From: Oscillospiraceae bacterium
GTDB lineage: Bacteria > Bacillota > Clostridia > Oscillospirales > Ruminococcaceae
Assembly: GCA_017828975.1 (NCBI GenBank)
Contig: JAGAJN010000012.1
Span: forward strand, 1 to 64,000
Direction: 5' to 3'
DNA length: 64,000 nt
Shown here: one piece after another, positions 17,575 to 26,335 of the stretch
How positions within the stretch are numbered: position 1 is the first letter of the stretch
Layout: each line of letters starts with the position of its first letter
The notes under the pieces: generated by a model
Database searches by the model: none
Told to the model about the DNA's origin: nothing
Seen by the model: the letters and a program-made list of their open reading frames with translations, nothing else
Program-made: the position numbers and the translations under genes

Positions 17575-20500
17575 TTGAAGAAAAGCAGAATGAAACTCAG
17601 CGGCGGTTATCGGGCGGCTTTGGCTGCGATAATACTTGCGTTTGCAACGGTAATAGCTTTGAATATCGCATTGATACAGCGTGCCGAAAGGGAGCGCACA
17701 GAGGCTGAGGGACAGATGCGCCTCAGCAGCATTGCAGAGCGGGCGGACAGCAGCCTTTACCGCTCCGAATGTCTGCTTGACAGCGTGGCAATGCAGATAG
17801 AGCAGCTTATCTCCATGGGCGGAGATGTAGATGAACGGCTGGATAAATATTTTTGTACCGAAACTGTTGAGAATATTGCAAAACAGTCAGGCGGAAAATG
17901 CTTTAACGCATATGCCGCATATAACGGGAATCTCTACATAAACACTGATCTCAATGAGAATTTCGTGCTTGAGGAGCGTTCATGGTATGTGGGCGCAAAA
18001 ATGCAGTTGGGTGAGGTTAATATTACCGAGCCGTATATTGACGCAGGCACGGGCGAAATGTGCTATACTCTCTCAAAGCTTTTGTCCGACGGAGAAACCA
18101 TTGTGGGACTGGATTTTGAGCTGAGCGGAATTCAGAAGTATATTGAGGAGATGAACGCCAACAGCTCAGGAGTAAGCTTTATTGTCGATGACAACGGCAT
18201 TATTGTAGGACATTCAGACCCCCAATATATCGGAAGGGACAGCAGAGAGCTTACCTTCTACAACGAGCTTGTAAACAAGGTGCGTATGCTTTACGGCAAT
18301 TCCTTTGATTACAAGTCGGAGGGCAATAATTACAATATTTTCTCACAGAAGACAAATTACGGCTGGTACCTTGTTGTATGTATGAGATCCGAGGAAATGA
18401 ATTCTAAGTTCAACAGCGATGTTGTTCATATTTCATTGTTCATGGCGATCGCAGCAGGTGCAGTTTCGCTGCTGTTTTACCAGACCTGCCGTGAAAAGCT
18501 AAGGGCTGAAAAGGCTTTGGCTGACAAGAGGACGTATCTCAGGGATATGAGCGCTGAGCTGAAGCGTCCCATTTCAAGGATAATGAATCATGCGGATATT
18601 ATAGGCAGCTACGGTGAAAACGGCATTGAAGCGGGAGATGAAATAACCGATTGCGCCAAAGAGCTTGACCGTATGCTGGACGAGGTTTTATCCGACTCAT
18701 ACGAAGAAAAAATTTCCCAAAAGGAGGAGAACGGCAAAAAGCAAAAGGGGACTTTCAACCATGTGCTGCGTATCTCCCTCGTAACGCTGGTACTCCTTGC
18801 AACGGGTATTTTTGCGATCATTACCAACACCAATACACAGGGAGAGCTTAGCAGGAGAAAGATGGAGCAGGAGGCTAGGGTCTACCTTGATCAGGTGAAG
18901 GAATGGGCGATCACAAACAAGACCGTTCTCGATGTTATTTCCGACAGCATTGCCGCACAGCCGGGCTTTGAGAAGGATTACGATGCGGCTGTTGCTTATC
19001 TTGACAGGGTAATTTCGCAGTATGACGATATTTCCGTTGCATATATCTGCAATACCGAATGGGAGAACTCCACCATTATGAATAACGGCTGGCGTCCCGA
19101 TGAAGGCTTTAAGTTCTGGGAGCGTCAGTGGTACAGCGAAGCATTAATGACCAACAAGGAGCTGTGTGTGACCGCTCCGTATCTTGATGAGCAGACAGGC
19201 TTGTACTGCATTACACTGAGCAAATCTGTTTGCGACGAAAAGGGTAACTTTGTCGGCGTTCTGGGAATAGATTTTTATCTTGACAAGCTTATCGGTATCC
19301 TCGGGGAGAGCTACACCGACACAGGCTATGCCTTCCTGACCGATATTGACGGAAATATCCTCAATCATCCCAATGATGAATATGAGATGAAGCCCGATCA
19401 TTCGGTAAATGTTTCGGAGCTTTGTTACAGAGATGCCCTTTCAAAGACGGACGGCAACTATGAATCCATAACGGATTATGACGGAATGAGCAAGGCTTGC
19501 TTTGTTATGAATGAGGAGATCACGGGATTTAATGTGTTCGTGGTGAAGGATATATTTTTCGTCATGGGCAGCGCAATGTCATCCTTGTTCATATATATTG
19601 TGGTGTTTGCGGTTTGTATAATAATCGTAAATGTTATTATGTACGGACTTACCGTATGGCAGTCGGCGGTCAACAAGGAGTTGAAGGAGGCTGCGGATAA
19701 GGCAATCAGCGCAGGCAAAGCCAAGAACGATTTCCTTGCAAATATGAGCCACGAGATAAGAACGCCTATCAATGCCGTTCTCGGTATGAACGAAATGATA
19801 ATGCGTGAATCGAGCGAAAAGAATATTGTGGAATATGCCGCAAATATCCAAAGCTCGGGCAGAACGCTTCTTTCCATCATCAACGACATTCTGGATTTCT
19901 CAAAGATAGAGTCGGGCAAGATGGAGATAGTGCCCGTTTCCTACGATGTCAGCTCGCTTGTGAATGATATTGTAAACATGGTAAGGATAAGGGCGGAGAA
20001 GAAAAAGCTCAGATTTATTTACGAGATAGACCATAATATCCCGTCAATTCTTTACGGTGATGATGTAAGAATAAGACAGGTAATTACAAACATTCTTACC
20101 AATGCGGTGAAATATACGCCCGAGGGCTATGTGCGGCTGAGAATGAAGGTCGTGCATATTGAGGACGATATTCTGCGCCTTGAAGTCAGCGTTACAGATA
20201 CGGGAATAGGCATTAAGGAAGAGGATATGGACAAGCTTTTTGCGTCCTTCCAGCGCCTTGACCAGGAGAAAAACCGCAGTATCGAGGGCACGGGACTGGG
20301 AATGTCTATCGTACAGCGTCTGCTTGATATGATGGGCAGTGAATTGAAGGTGTCCAGCGTTTACGGTTCGGGTTCCACATTCTCCTTTGAAATTGAGCAG
20401 AAGATAGTTAAGCCTGAGCCTATCGGAGATTTTGAGCAGCGGTTCAAGGCAGCGGCGGCGGAGCATAATTCCGACGGTGTTGTACGCACTGCGCCCAATG

Positions 20501-21540
20501 CAAGAGTGCTTGTGGTTGACGATAACGAAACTAATCTGCTTGTTGCAAAGAGTCTGTTAAAACGGACAAAGGTAAAGCTTGACACTGCACCGAGCGGCGC
20601 AAAGTGCATTGAGCTTCTGAGGAAAAACAGCTACCACATTGTTTTCCTTGACCATATGATGCCCGAAATGGACGGCATACAGACCTTGAAAAAAATCAAA
20701 GAGGAGCAGCTTGCACCCGATACCTGCTTTATCGCACTGACAGCAAATGCTATCCACGGAGCAAGGCAGGGTTATCTTGATGCGGGCTTTGACGATTACC
20801 TTTCAAAGCCGTTTACGGGAATGGATATTGAGAAATGTCTTTTCGGACATATCCCCGCAGACCTTTGCGAAGAAGAGATACAAGTCCCCGAGGAAAAGCC
20901 CGCCGAGGAAAAGAACAGCTCCGATAAAACGGATGAAAATGCTTTGTTCAGCCCCGAAGCGGGAGCAAAATATACGGGCGGAGATACCGAGGCTTACAAC
21001 GAGATACTTGCGCTTTACGTCCGCAAGGCTCCCGAGCTGTCACAGCGCATTGAAAGGCTGTTTAATGAGAAGGACTGGAAGAACTATGTTATTGAAGTCC
21101 ATGCGCTGAAAAGCTCATCTCTTAACATTGGTTCAAGGCAGCTTTCCGAGCTGGCAAAGGAGCTGGAGCTTTCAGGCAAGGCGGGAAATTACGCTGTTAT
21201 CGAAGAAAAGAACGGCGAGCTGCTTGACCTGTACAGAAAGGTCGCAGGACTTGGACAGGAATATCTTGGCGAACCCGATAATTCCGAGGAAACGCCTTCC
21301 GAGGACGTGCAGCTTGAGGAGATAAGGTTGGAAAGGGCAAAGCAACAGCTTCTTGCTGTTAAGGAAGCGTGTCTTGCATATGATGCCGATGAAGCGGAAA
21401 GACTCTGCGGCGAGATAGCAAGCTGTTCGGTAAACGGTCAGCCGCTGAAGCCTGTTCTTGATGAAATTCTGGCAGCTGCAAACGATTTTGAGTATGAAGC
21501 TGCTGCCGAGCTGGCGGAGAAATTTGCCGAAAAGCTTTGA
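17575..21540 (+). CDS. Giant hybrid kinase with duplicated sensor module
   Basis: A 1321-residue kinase with two consecutive sensor modules. Module 1: membrane helix near 15-30, a dCache-like external domain to about 285, a second helix, then a HisKA-like segment DMSAELKRPISRI in which Ala327 replaces the His, with no ATPase domain. Module 2: membrane helix (about 400-420), second dCache-like domain (WYSEALMTNKELCVTAPYL), helix near 665-690, true HisKA with His726, ATPase (NAVKYTPEG, DTGIGI, GTGLGMSI), receiver Asp1026, Hpt His1176 and the same tail as the first kinase. The start is TTG 17575 with AAGGA at 17560-17564; ATG 17590 is an alternative. It is followed by a receiver-HD-GYP gene, its likely target. 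Confidence 0.88.
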   Translation: MKKSRMKLSGGYRAALAAIILAFATVIALNIALIQRAERERTEAEGQMRLSSIAERADSSLYRSECLLDSVAMQIEQLISMGGDVDERLDKYFCTETVENIAKQSGGKCFNAYAAYNGNLYINTDLNENFVLEERSWYVGAKMQLGEVNITEPYIDAGTGEMCYTLSKLLSDGETIVGLDFELSGIQKYIEEMNANSSGVSFIVDDNGIIVGHSDPQYIGRDSRELTFYNELVNKVRMLYGNSFDYKSEGNNYNIFSQKTNYGWYLVVCMRSEEMNSKFNSDVVHISLFMAIAAGAVSLLFYQTCREKLRAEKALADKRTYLRDMSAELKRPISRIMNHADIIGSYGENGIEAGDEITDCAKELDRMLDEVLSDSYEEKISQKEENGKKQKGTFNHVLRISLVTLVLLATGIFAIITNTNTQGELSRRKMEQEARVYLDQVKEWAITNKTVLDVISDSIAAQPGFEKDYDAAVAYLDRVISQYDDISVAYICNTEWENSTIMNNGWRPDEGFKFWERQWYSEALMTNKELCVTAPYLDEQTGLYCITLSKSVCDEKGNFVGVLGIDFYLDKLIGILGESYTDTGYAFLTDIDGNILNHPNDEYEMKPDHSVNVSELCYRDALSKTDGNYESITDYDGMSKACFVMNEEITGFNVFVVKDIFFVMGSAMSSLFIYIVVFAVCIIIVNVIMYGLTVWQSAVNKELKEAADKAISAGKAKNDFLANMSHEIRTPINAVLGMNEMIMRESSEKNIVEYAANIQSSGRTLLSIINDILDFSKIESGKMEIVPVSYDVSSLVNDIVNMVRIRAEKKKLRFIYEIDHNIPSILYGDDVRIRQVITNILTNAVKYTPEGYVRLRMKVVHIEDDILRLEVSVTDTGIGIKEEDMDKLFASFQRLDQEKNRSIEGTGLGMSIVQRLLDMMGSELKVSSVYGSGSTFSFEIEQKIVKPEPIGDFEQRFKAAAAEHNSDGVVRTAPNARVLVVDDNETNLLVAKSLLKRTKVKLDTAPSGAKCIELLRKNSYHIVFLDHMMPEMDGIQTLKKIKEEQLAPDTCFIALTANAIHGARQGYLDAGFDDYLSKPFTGMDIEKCLFGHIPADLCEEEIQVPEEKPAEEKNSSDKTDENALFSPEAGAKYTGGDTEAYNEILALYVRKAPELSQRIERLFNEKDWKNYVIEVHALKSSSLNIGSRQLSELAKELELSGKAGNYAVIEEKNGELLDLYRKVAGLGQEYLGEPDNSEETPSEDVQLEEIRLERAKQQLLAVKEACLAYDADEAERLCGEIASCSVNGQPLKPVLDEILAAANDFEYEAAAELAEKFAEKL

Positions 21541-21733
21541 TCTGACAGTGACCTATTTGTCTGTAACTGTTTCTGTTTTTGAGACAAAGAGCGAAACGTT
21601 CATCAATATTGTAGGTGCTGTCGGCGTTGTTGTTGCTGCTGCGGCAATGTTATTTATGTTAAAATTCGCATCAAAGCCCGAGGAAGCTTCTGATATTTCA
21701 TGAATTACTCTTTGACTGAATTGCGAGGTAATT
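21541..21733 (+). other. Spacer with a possible small membrane-peptide frame
   Basis: Between the kinase stop and the next gene one frame stays open to 21703 and would encode about 50 residues with a clear hydrophobic segment (INIVGAVGVVVAAAAMLFML) and a charged end. Possible starts are GTG 21549 or TTG, but none has a ribosome binding site. It may be a tiny membrane protein or the shifted end of a lost gene. GAGGT at 21723-21727 serves the gene at 21734. Confidence 0.25.
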
Positions 21734-22792
21734 ATGTATCATATACTAATTGTTGACGACGACAAAATTAATCTGACTGCCGCAAGAAATGCTTTGTCGG
21801 GAAGCTACAAGGTCACCGCTGTGACCTCAGGCGAACAGGCGCTGAAATTTCTGCAAAACAACATCTGCGATCTTATTCTGCTTGACATTAATATGCCCGA
21901 AATGAACGGCTTTGAGGTCATGGCGAAGATACGGGAGAATGATATGCTTTCGGATATTCCCATAATTTTCCTTACCGCCGACAGCGACCCGCAGGTGGAA
22001 AGCCGCTGCCTTCAAGAGGGAGCTATGGACTTCATTATGAAGCCGTTTGTACAAAATGTCATGATCTCCAGAATAAGCCATGCGCTGGAGCTGGAGGCTT
22101 TAAGGCAGGATCTTGAAGGGCAGCTTGAAGCACGAACCAGACATATAAAGTACATTCAGGAAATGATGGTCATAGGTATGGCGACAATGGTAGAAAGCCG
22201 TGATCTGTCCACAGGCGGACACATCAAGCGGACAAGCATGGTCGTGCGGATATTTTCGGAAAGGCTCGCAAATGAGCATGACAGCCTGTCGAAAAGCTTT
22301 CTCGATATGGTCATCAGGGCTGCACCTATGCACGACCTGGGGAAGATCTCAGTCGATGACAGAGTTCTTCGCAAGCAGGGAAGATTCACTCCCGAGGAAT
22401 ACGAGGAGATGAAAAAGCACTCTGCCGAGGGCGCAAGGATAGTCAAGCAGATCCTGGAAGGCGTGGAAGAATTAGACTTTGTGGAGATAGCCGCAAATGT
22501 TGCCCATTATCATCACGAAAAATGGGACGGCTCCGGTTATCCCGACGGGCTGGTCGGTGAAGAAATACCGATAGAAGCAAGGATAATGGCACTTGCTGAC
22601 GTGTTCGATGCCCTGGTCAGCAAGCGATGCTATAAGGAGCCATACTCCTATGACAAGGCTTTTTCGATAATAGATGACTCTGTTGGGACGCATTTCGACC
22701 CTATGCTTGCAAGGATATTTCTGGAATGTCGTCCGCAGCTGGAAGCACTGTATGATTCGGTCTGCAATGACTTTTCGCAAAATATTCTCTGA
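21734..22792 (+). CDS. Response regulator with HD-GYP c-di-GMP phosphodiesterase
   Basis: A 352-residue regulator that should hydrolyse c-di-GMP. The receiver has acidic DDD near residue 10, Asp51 in LLDINMPEMNG and Lys in MKPF. After a helical linker (about 120-145) the HD-GYP domain shows H200-D201 in MHDLGK, the His-rich NVAHYHHEKWDG and the GYP signature 268-270 in GSGYPDGL. All usual metal ligands appear present. The receiver is closely similar to that of the GGDEF protein at 16150 (both share SG-YKV and GEQAL), so the two arose by duplication and acquired opposing outputs. The bidirectional terminator 25 bp downstream ends this block. Confidence 0.93.
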   Translation: MYHILIVDDDKINLTAARNALSGSYKVTAVTSGEQALKFLQNNICDLILLDINMPEMNGFEVMAKIRENDMLSDIPIIFLTADSDPQVESRCLQEGAMDFIMKPFVQNVMISRISHALELEALRQDLEGQLEARTRHIKYIQEMMVIGMATMVESRDLSTGGHIKRTSMVVRIFSERLANEHDSLSKSFLDMVIRAAPMHDLGKISVDDRVLRKQGRFTPEEYEEMKKHSAEGARIVKQILEGVEELDFVEIAANVAHYHHEKWDGSGYPDGLVGEEIPIEARIMALADVFDALVSKRCYKEPYSYDKAFSIIDDSVGTHFDPMLARIFLECRPQLEALYDSVCNDFSQNIL

Positions 22793-22816
22793 AAATGACT
22801 GTCTGCAAAAGCAAAA

Positions 22817-22844
22817 CGGGCTGCCGCAGAATTGTGGCAGCCCG
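22817..22844. terminator. Bidirectional terminator
   Basis: CGGGCTGCC (22817-22825) and GGCAGCCCG (22836-22844) form a perfect 9-bp stem. T-rich DNA follows on the plus strand and TTTT follows on the minus strand, so it serves both converging genes. Confidence 0.85.
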
Positions 22845-22850
22845 TATATT

Positions 22851-23693
22851 TTATTCCTTTACAGAACCGTTTACAAGTCCCGCATAAATATATTTTTGAA
22901 GTGAAAGGAAGATGATAAGCGTCGGTATTATACAGATAACGATTCCCGCAAAAATTATCTCCCATTTTGCGCCGTAGGGTCCCATAAACCTGTACAGCGA
23001 GGTAGATACCACCGAAAGCTCTTCGCTGGGCATATACAGCTGGGGTGTGTAGAAATCGTTATAAATGCCGATGACCTTTATGATAAGCACTGTTGCGATG
23101 GCGGGCTTAAGCAGGGGAAGGATTATTTTGAAGTATATGGTGAAATAGCCGGCTCCGTCAAGCAGTGCGCTCTCATCGAGAGAATATGAGATGTTGTCCA
23201 GAAACTGCATGAATATGTAGATGGAAATAATATCCGTTCCCACATAAAGGATAATAGGCGCTGCCATTGTTCCCACCAGATGGAAGCTGTTCATTATCCT
23301 GTACACAGTTACCTGCATGGAAATGGAAGGGAACAGCGTTGCCAGCAGAAAGGCTGCCTTCAGTACCTTTCCGAAGGTCGTCTTGAATCTCTGGAGGACG
23401 TATGCGGTCATAGTACCCGTTATGATAGTTCCCGTACAGGAGATGACTATAATGATGGCTGTGTTTCTCAGTCCGAGAAGCACCTTTCCGTCTATGAACG
23501 CAGTCTTGTAGTTTGACCATTCGATCTTTGTCGGAAGCGCAAAAACATTTGAGGAGAGAAACTCCGTGTTATTTTTGAGCGAGCCGAGAAATACCACGAT
23601 AAGCGGGATAAATACTATGAGGCAGGCAAATATCATTATGGCATATTTGAGCACATCAAAAACAGAAAAGCTCTTTTTGGTTTTTGTATTCAT
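22851..23693 (-). CDS. Carbohydrate ABC transporter permease, MalG type
   Basis: A 280-residue inner-membrane permease of the CUT1 sugar-importer class. The cytoplasmic EAA loop reads ESALLDGAGYFTIYFKIILP and contacts the shared ATPase. About six membrane helices are visible, starting with IMIFACLIVFIPLIVVFLGS. It is the last gene of a minus-strand unit whose upstream partner (binding protein and MalF-type permease) is damaged. So this intact MalG has no functional partner here unless one is encoded elsewhere. No ATPase gene is present, which is normal for CUT1 systems that share MsmK. Substrate is unknown; a LacI regulator lies upstream. Confidence 0.9.
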   Translation of the reverse strand: MNTKTKKSFSVFDVLKYAIMIFACLIVFIPLIVVFLGSLKNNTEFLSSNVFALPTKIEWSNYKTAFIDGKVLLGLRNTAIIIVISCTGTIITGTMTAYVLQRFKTTFGKVLKAAFLLATLFPSISMQVTVYRIMNSFHLVGTMAAPIILYVGTDIISIYIFMQFLDNISYSLDESALLDGAGYFTIYFKIILPLLKPAIATVLIIKVIGIYNDFYTPQLYMPSEELSVVSTSLYRFMGPYGAKWEIIFAGIVICIIPTLIIFLSLQKYIYAGLVNGSVKE

Positions 23694-23708
23694 AGCACAG
23701 CCTCCCGT

Positions 23709-24643
23709 TTACTTTTCTTCCTTGAAAACAAGCTTTTGTATTATCGTAACGATAACGATTATGAAGAACAGCACCACCGCCATTGCCGAGGCAAGTCCGA
23801 CCTTCTGGAACTTGAATGCGGTTTCCGTGGTCTGGATAACGAATGTGCTTGACCCGAAGCGTCCGCCCGTGATGATGAACGGTATCTCATAAACGCTGAT
23901 AGCGCCCTTTACCGCAAGTATCATCTGAAGCAGGATAATAGGTCTGATGCTTGGTGCGATTATGTATTTGAACACCTGGAAACGGTTTGCGCCGTCCAGC
24001 TCGGCTGCCTCATATATGTCGGGAGATACGGACTGTATCATTTTAAGGCATTTCATAAATTCATCGGTGGTGGAAGGAAGCTCGGTAATGCCTGCCTCTG
24101 CCCATACTCTCTTGTTGTAGAGGATACCCGAAGCTGTACCGCCTGTGGGAAGTGCATATACAAGACCATCAACTGTGTAGTTTTCAAGCCAGTAATACTT
24201 CTTGGAAAGCTCCTCATAGGTTCCGAGAGGTTCAAAGAAGTTGGGAAGGTCAGCCTGCTTGAGTGCCTGCGGTGTCATTACAACGTCGCCGTAGTTGTCA
24301 GACTGCATCATTGTTGCAATGTCGTCTGCATAATTTGTAAAGGACTGATATTCTACCTTTACATCGGGATAGAGAGAATTGAAGCCTGCTGTAAGGTTTG
24401 TCATAGTGCCGTCCTGGTCACGGTCGGTTCTGTGGTGGAGGACCTTGATGCTGCCGGACAGTCCGCCTGTGGTGTCTGCTGCGGATGCTGTTGTCCGGTC
24501 GCCGCTGCCGCTGTTATCGGCTGTGTGGTCTGGTCGGTGGTGTTGTTAGTGTCTGTTCCCGATGTGCCGCAGGCTGTGAGCATTGTGCCTGTCATTACAA
24601 ATGCGGCGCAAAAAGCAGCTGTTCTTTTAATTGTGCTATTCAT
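23709..24643 (-). pseudogene. Sugar-binding lipoprotein fused to MalF-type permease by deletion
   Basis: The start at 24643 has RBS GGAGGT and encodes a lipoprotein signal ending LTAC. After a Thr/Gln/Ala linker the frame shifts (between about 24490 and 24560). The binding-protein sequence then continues in another frame (GGLSGSIKVLHHRTDRDQDG, EPLGTYEELSKKYYWLENYT). Near 24035 this binding protein passes without a stop into the second half of a permease: QSVSPDIYEAAELDGANR is the EAA loop of MalF-type proteins, and two or three membrane helices follow to 23709. An internal deletion of about two thirds of the binding protein and half of malF explains this. The product cannot be a normal transporter part. 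An assembly error is the alternative. Confidence 0.8.
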
Positions 24644-24705
24644 AGTTAATTACCTCCGTTTGGTTTGAGTTTATGTAACCCGCAAATGGTTCTTGTGTTG
24701 GTTTT

Positions 24706-24732
24706 ATTATATCCGTACAGGAAAAAAGTCAA
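24706..24732 (-). promoter_or_regulatory. Promoter of the sugar ABC unit
   Basis: Reading the minus strand, TTGACT (24727-24732) is followed after 15 bases by TATAAT (24706-24711); a shifted TAATAA gives a 17-base spacer. The RBS GGAGGT (24652-24657) precedes the ATG at 24643. Confidence 0.6.
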
Positions 24733-24799
24733 CAAAAAAATCGCTTTACGGCGATTTCAACAAGATATTTTTGTTAATCTTTAGCAACTTTACAATATG

Positions 24800-25112
24800 C
24801 AAACCGGTTTGTCAGAAAAAATCGTAAATAATCCACAAAATTATCTATTAAAATAAGGTGTTTTGCACGATATTTTCAGATATTCACACCGCAAGTAAAA
24901 ACGTTTATATTTTTCATAACCCTCAGTTAATAAAACAATGTATGTAAAATTAACATTTAAGAAATATCATTAACTTTGTTAACTGATTTAATCGGTTAAT
25001 GGAAACGTTTCCTCTTGTGCATATTAACTGAAAGCCCGAGCTGTGTTAACTTGCGCTGCTGCTACTGACTTTTTATCCGACAATATGATAAAATGATTAA
25101 AATAACCGGTTT
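24800..25112. promoter_or_regulatory. Cluster of LacI-type palindromic operators
   Basis: Between the ABC unit and the LacI gene there are several CG-centred palindromes: CAAACCGGTTTG at 24800-24811, TTAATCGGTTAA near 24988, GGAAACGTTTCC at 25001-25012 (also close to a catabolite cre box) and AACCGGTT at 25104-25111 just before the lacI start. They fit operator sites for the adjacent regulator and possibly CcpA. The rest of this 500-bp spacer is AT-rich with no gene. Confidence 0.55.
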
Positions 25113-25144
25113 ATTAACACCATTATTTCGGAGGCGAAAAGCTA

Positions 25145-26185
25145 ATGAGCAAAAATGTTACTATGCGTGATATTGCAGATAAGCTTGGGATAACAGCTGC
25201 CGCAGTTTCAAAAGCATTTACGGGAAACGGAAGTATCAGCGACGAAATGCGGAACAAGATCAAGCGCACAGCCGCCGAAATGGGTTATCAATACGAAGAA
25301 AACACACACAAGAAAAAGGTTTACAGCAATAATGTTGGCATAATAGTTGCAGAGCGGTATATTTCCGATAACTCGTTTTACTTCAAATTTATCCGAGGCA
25401 TTTCAACGGCACTCCAAAGGCAGGGGAACTATGCGTTCTTCCATACGCTCACGCCTGTCAACGAGCAGAAAAATATCCTTCCCGATATTTTCTCCACACA
25501 AAGAGTTGACGGCATAATAATTCTCGGTCAGATCTCCGACGAGTACACAAAAGCTGTGCTAAAAACGGGCATACCCGTGATATTCCTGGATTTTTACAAT
25601 GAGCTTACCTCTAACAGCTGCATAGTCTGCGACGGCTTTTATGCCACTTATGAGCTTACAAACTATCTTATCCGCAACGGACACAAAAAGATCGCTTTTG
25701 TGGGGAATATCCATTCGACCGGCAGTATTCAGGACAGGTATCTCGGCTATGCGAAATCGCTTATCGAGCACAATATCCCGCTCACAGACCGCTACTGTAT
25801 CAGCGACCGAAGCACGGAGGACGGCAAATTTATCCAAATCGAACTGCCCATAGTAATGCCGACCGCCTTTGTCTGCAACTGTGACGAAACCGCCTGCACT
25901 CTTATAAAGCTGCTCAACGAAAATGGTTACAGAGTCCCCGATGATATATCGGTGACGGGCTTTGACAATTCCGTTTACAGCAGCATAAGCGTCCCGAAGA
26001 TAACTACCATCGAGGTCAACACCGAACAAATGGCATTCGTAGCGGTAGAATCCTTGCTTACGAAGATAAAGACACCTTCTCAGGTCACGGGAATGGTACA
26101 GATAAAGGGCAAAATTGTTTACAAGGATTCCGTAAAAGCTATTGAAAGCGGCGAAAACACAAATACAAAAAATACTAATTTCTAA
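25145..26185 (+). CDS. LacI-family transcriptional repressor
   Basis: A 346-residue sugar-responsive regulator. The helix-turn-helix is at the N-terminus (MRDIADKLGITAAAVSKAF) with a hinge region to about residue 60. The rest is a periplasmic-binding-protein-like effector domain (VDGIIILGQ, NGHKKIAFVGN, PDDISVTGFDNS). It is divergent from the damaged sugar importer and shares a spacer full of AACCGG palindromes, so it probably represses that unit and itself. The start has GGAGGC just upstream. Its last codons and stop (NTNF, TAA) lie inside MITE copy B, so the original C-terminus has been replaced by a few element-encoded residues. The effector fold looks complete before that point. Confidence 0.9.
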   Translation: MSKNVTMRDIADKLGITAAAVSKAFTGNGSISDEMRNKIKRTAAEMGYQYEENTHKKKVYSNNVGIIVAERYISDNSFYFKFIRGISTALQRQGNYAFFHTLTPVNEQKNILPDIFSTQRVDGIIILGQISDEYTKAVLKTGIPVIFLDFYNELTSNSCIVCDGFYATYELTNYLIRNGHKKIAFVGNIHSTGSIQDRYLGYAKSLIEHNIPLTDRYCISDRSTEDGKFIQIELPIVMPTAFVCNCDETACTLIKLLNENGYRVPDDISVTGFDNSVYSSISVPKITTIEVNTEQMAFVAVESLLTKIKTPSQVTGMVQIKGKIVYKDSVKAIESGENTNTKNTNF

Positions 26186-26271
26186 TCAAAGTTCAGACAA
26201 AAAATCCACGCAAAACCCATAAATGCAAGCTTTTGCGTGGATTTTTTGTCAACCTTATGATAGGAAATCAG
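26175..26271. mobile_element. MITE-like element, copy B
   Basis: A 97-bp near-palindrome beginning CTAATTTCTAATC and flanked by TA. The inner arms GACAAAAAATCCACGCAAAA (26194-26213) and complement form a perfect 20-bp stem, ending in a T-run, so the RNA could act as a terminator. It overlaps the stop codon of the LacI gene. The asymmetric centre has the orientation of copy D. Confidence 0.8.
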
Positions 26272-26275
26272 TATA

Positions 26276-26320
26276 AAATATCCGACGGAAATTTTGCAGA
26301 TGCTCCGTCGGATATTTTTT
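26276..26320. terminator. Terminator between lacI and the thioesterase gene
   Basis: AAATATCCGACGGA (from 26276) pairs with TCCGTCGGATATTT (26304 on), with a T-run after it on the plus strand and A-rich sequence before it. It therefore serves both converging transcripts. Confidence 0.8.
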
Positions 26321-26335
26321 ATATTTTAAGTAAGA

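Noticed and set aside
26175-26320. Large compound terminator instead of a mobile element
   Set aside because: The same 97-bp structure with TA flanks occurs at three other places, one of them inside a broken gene.
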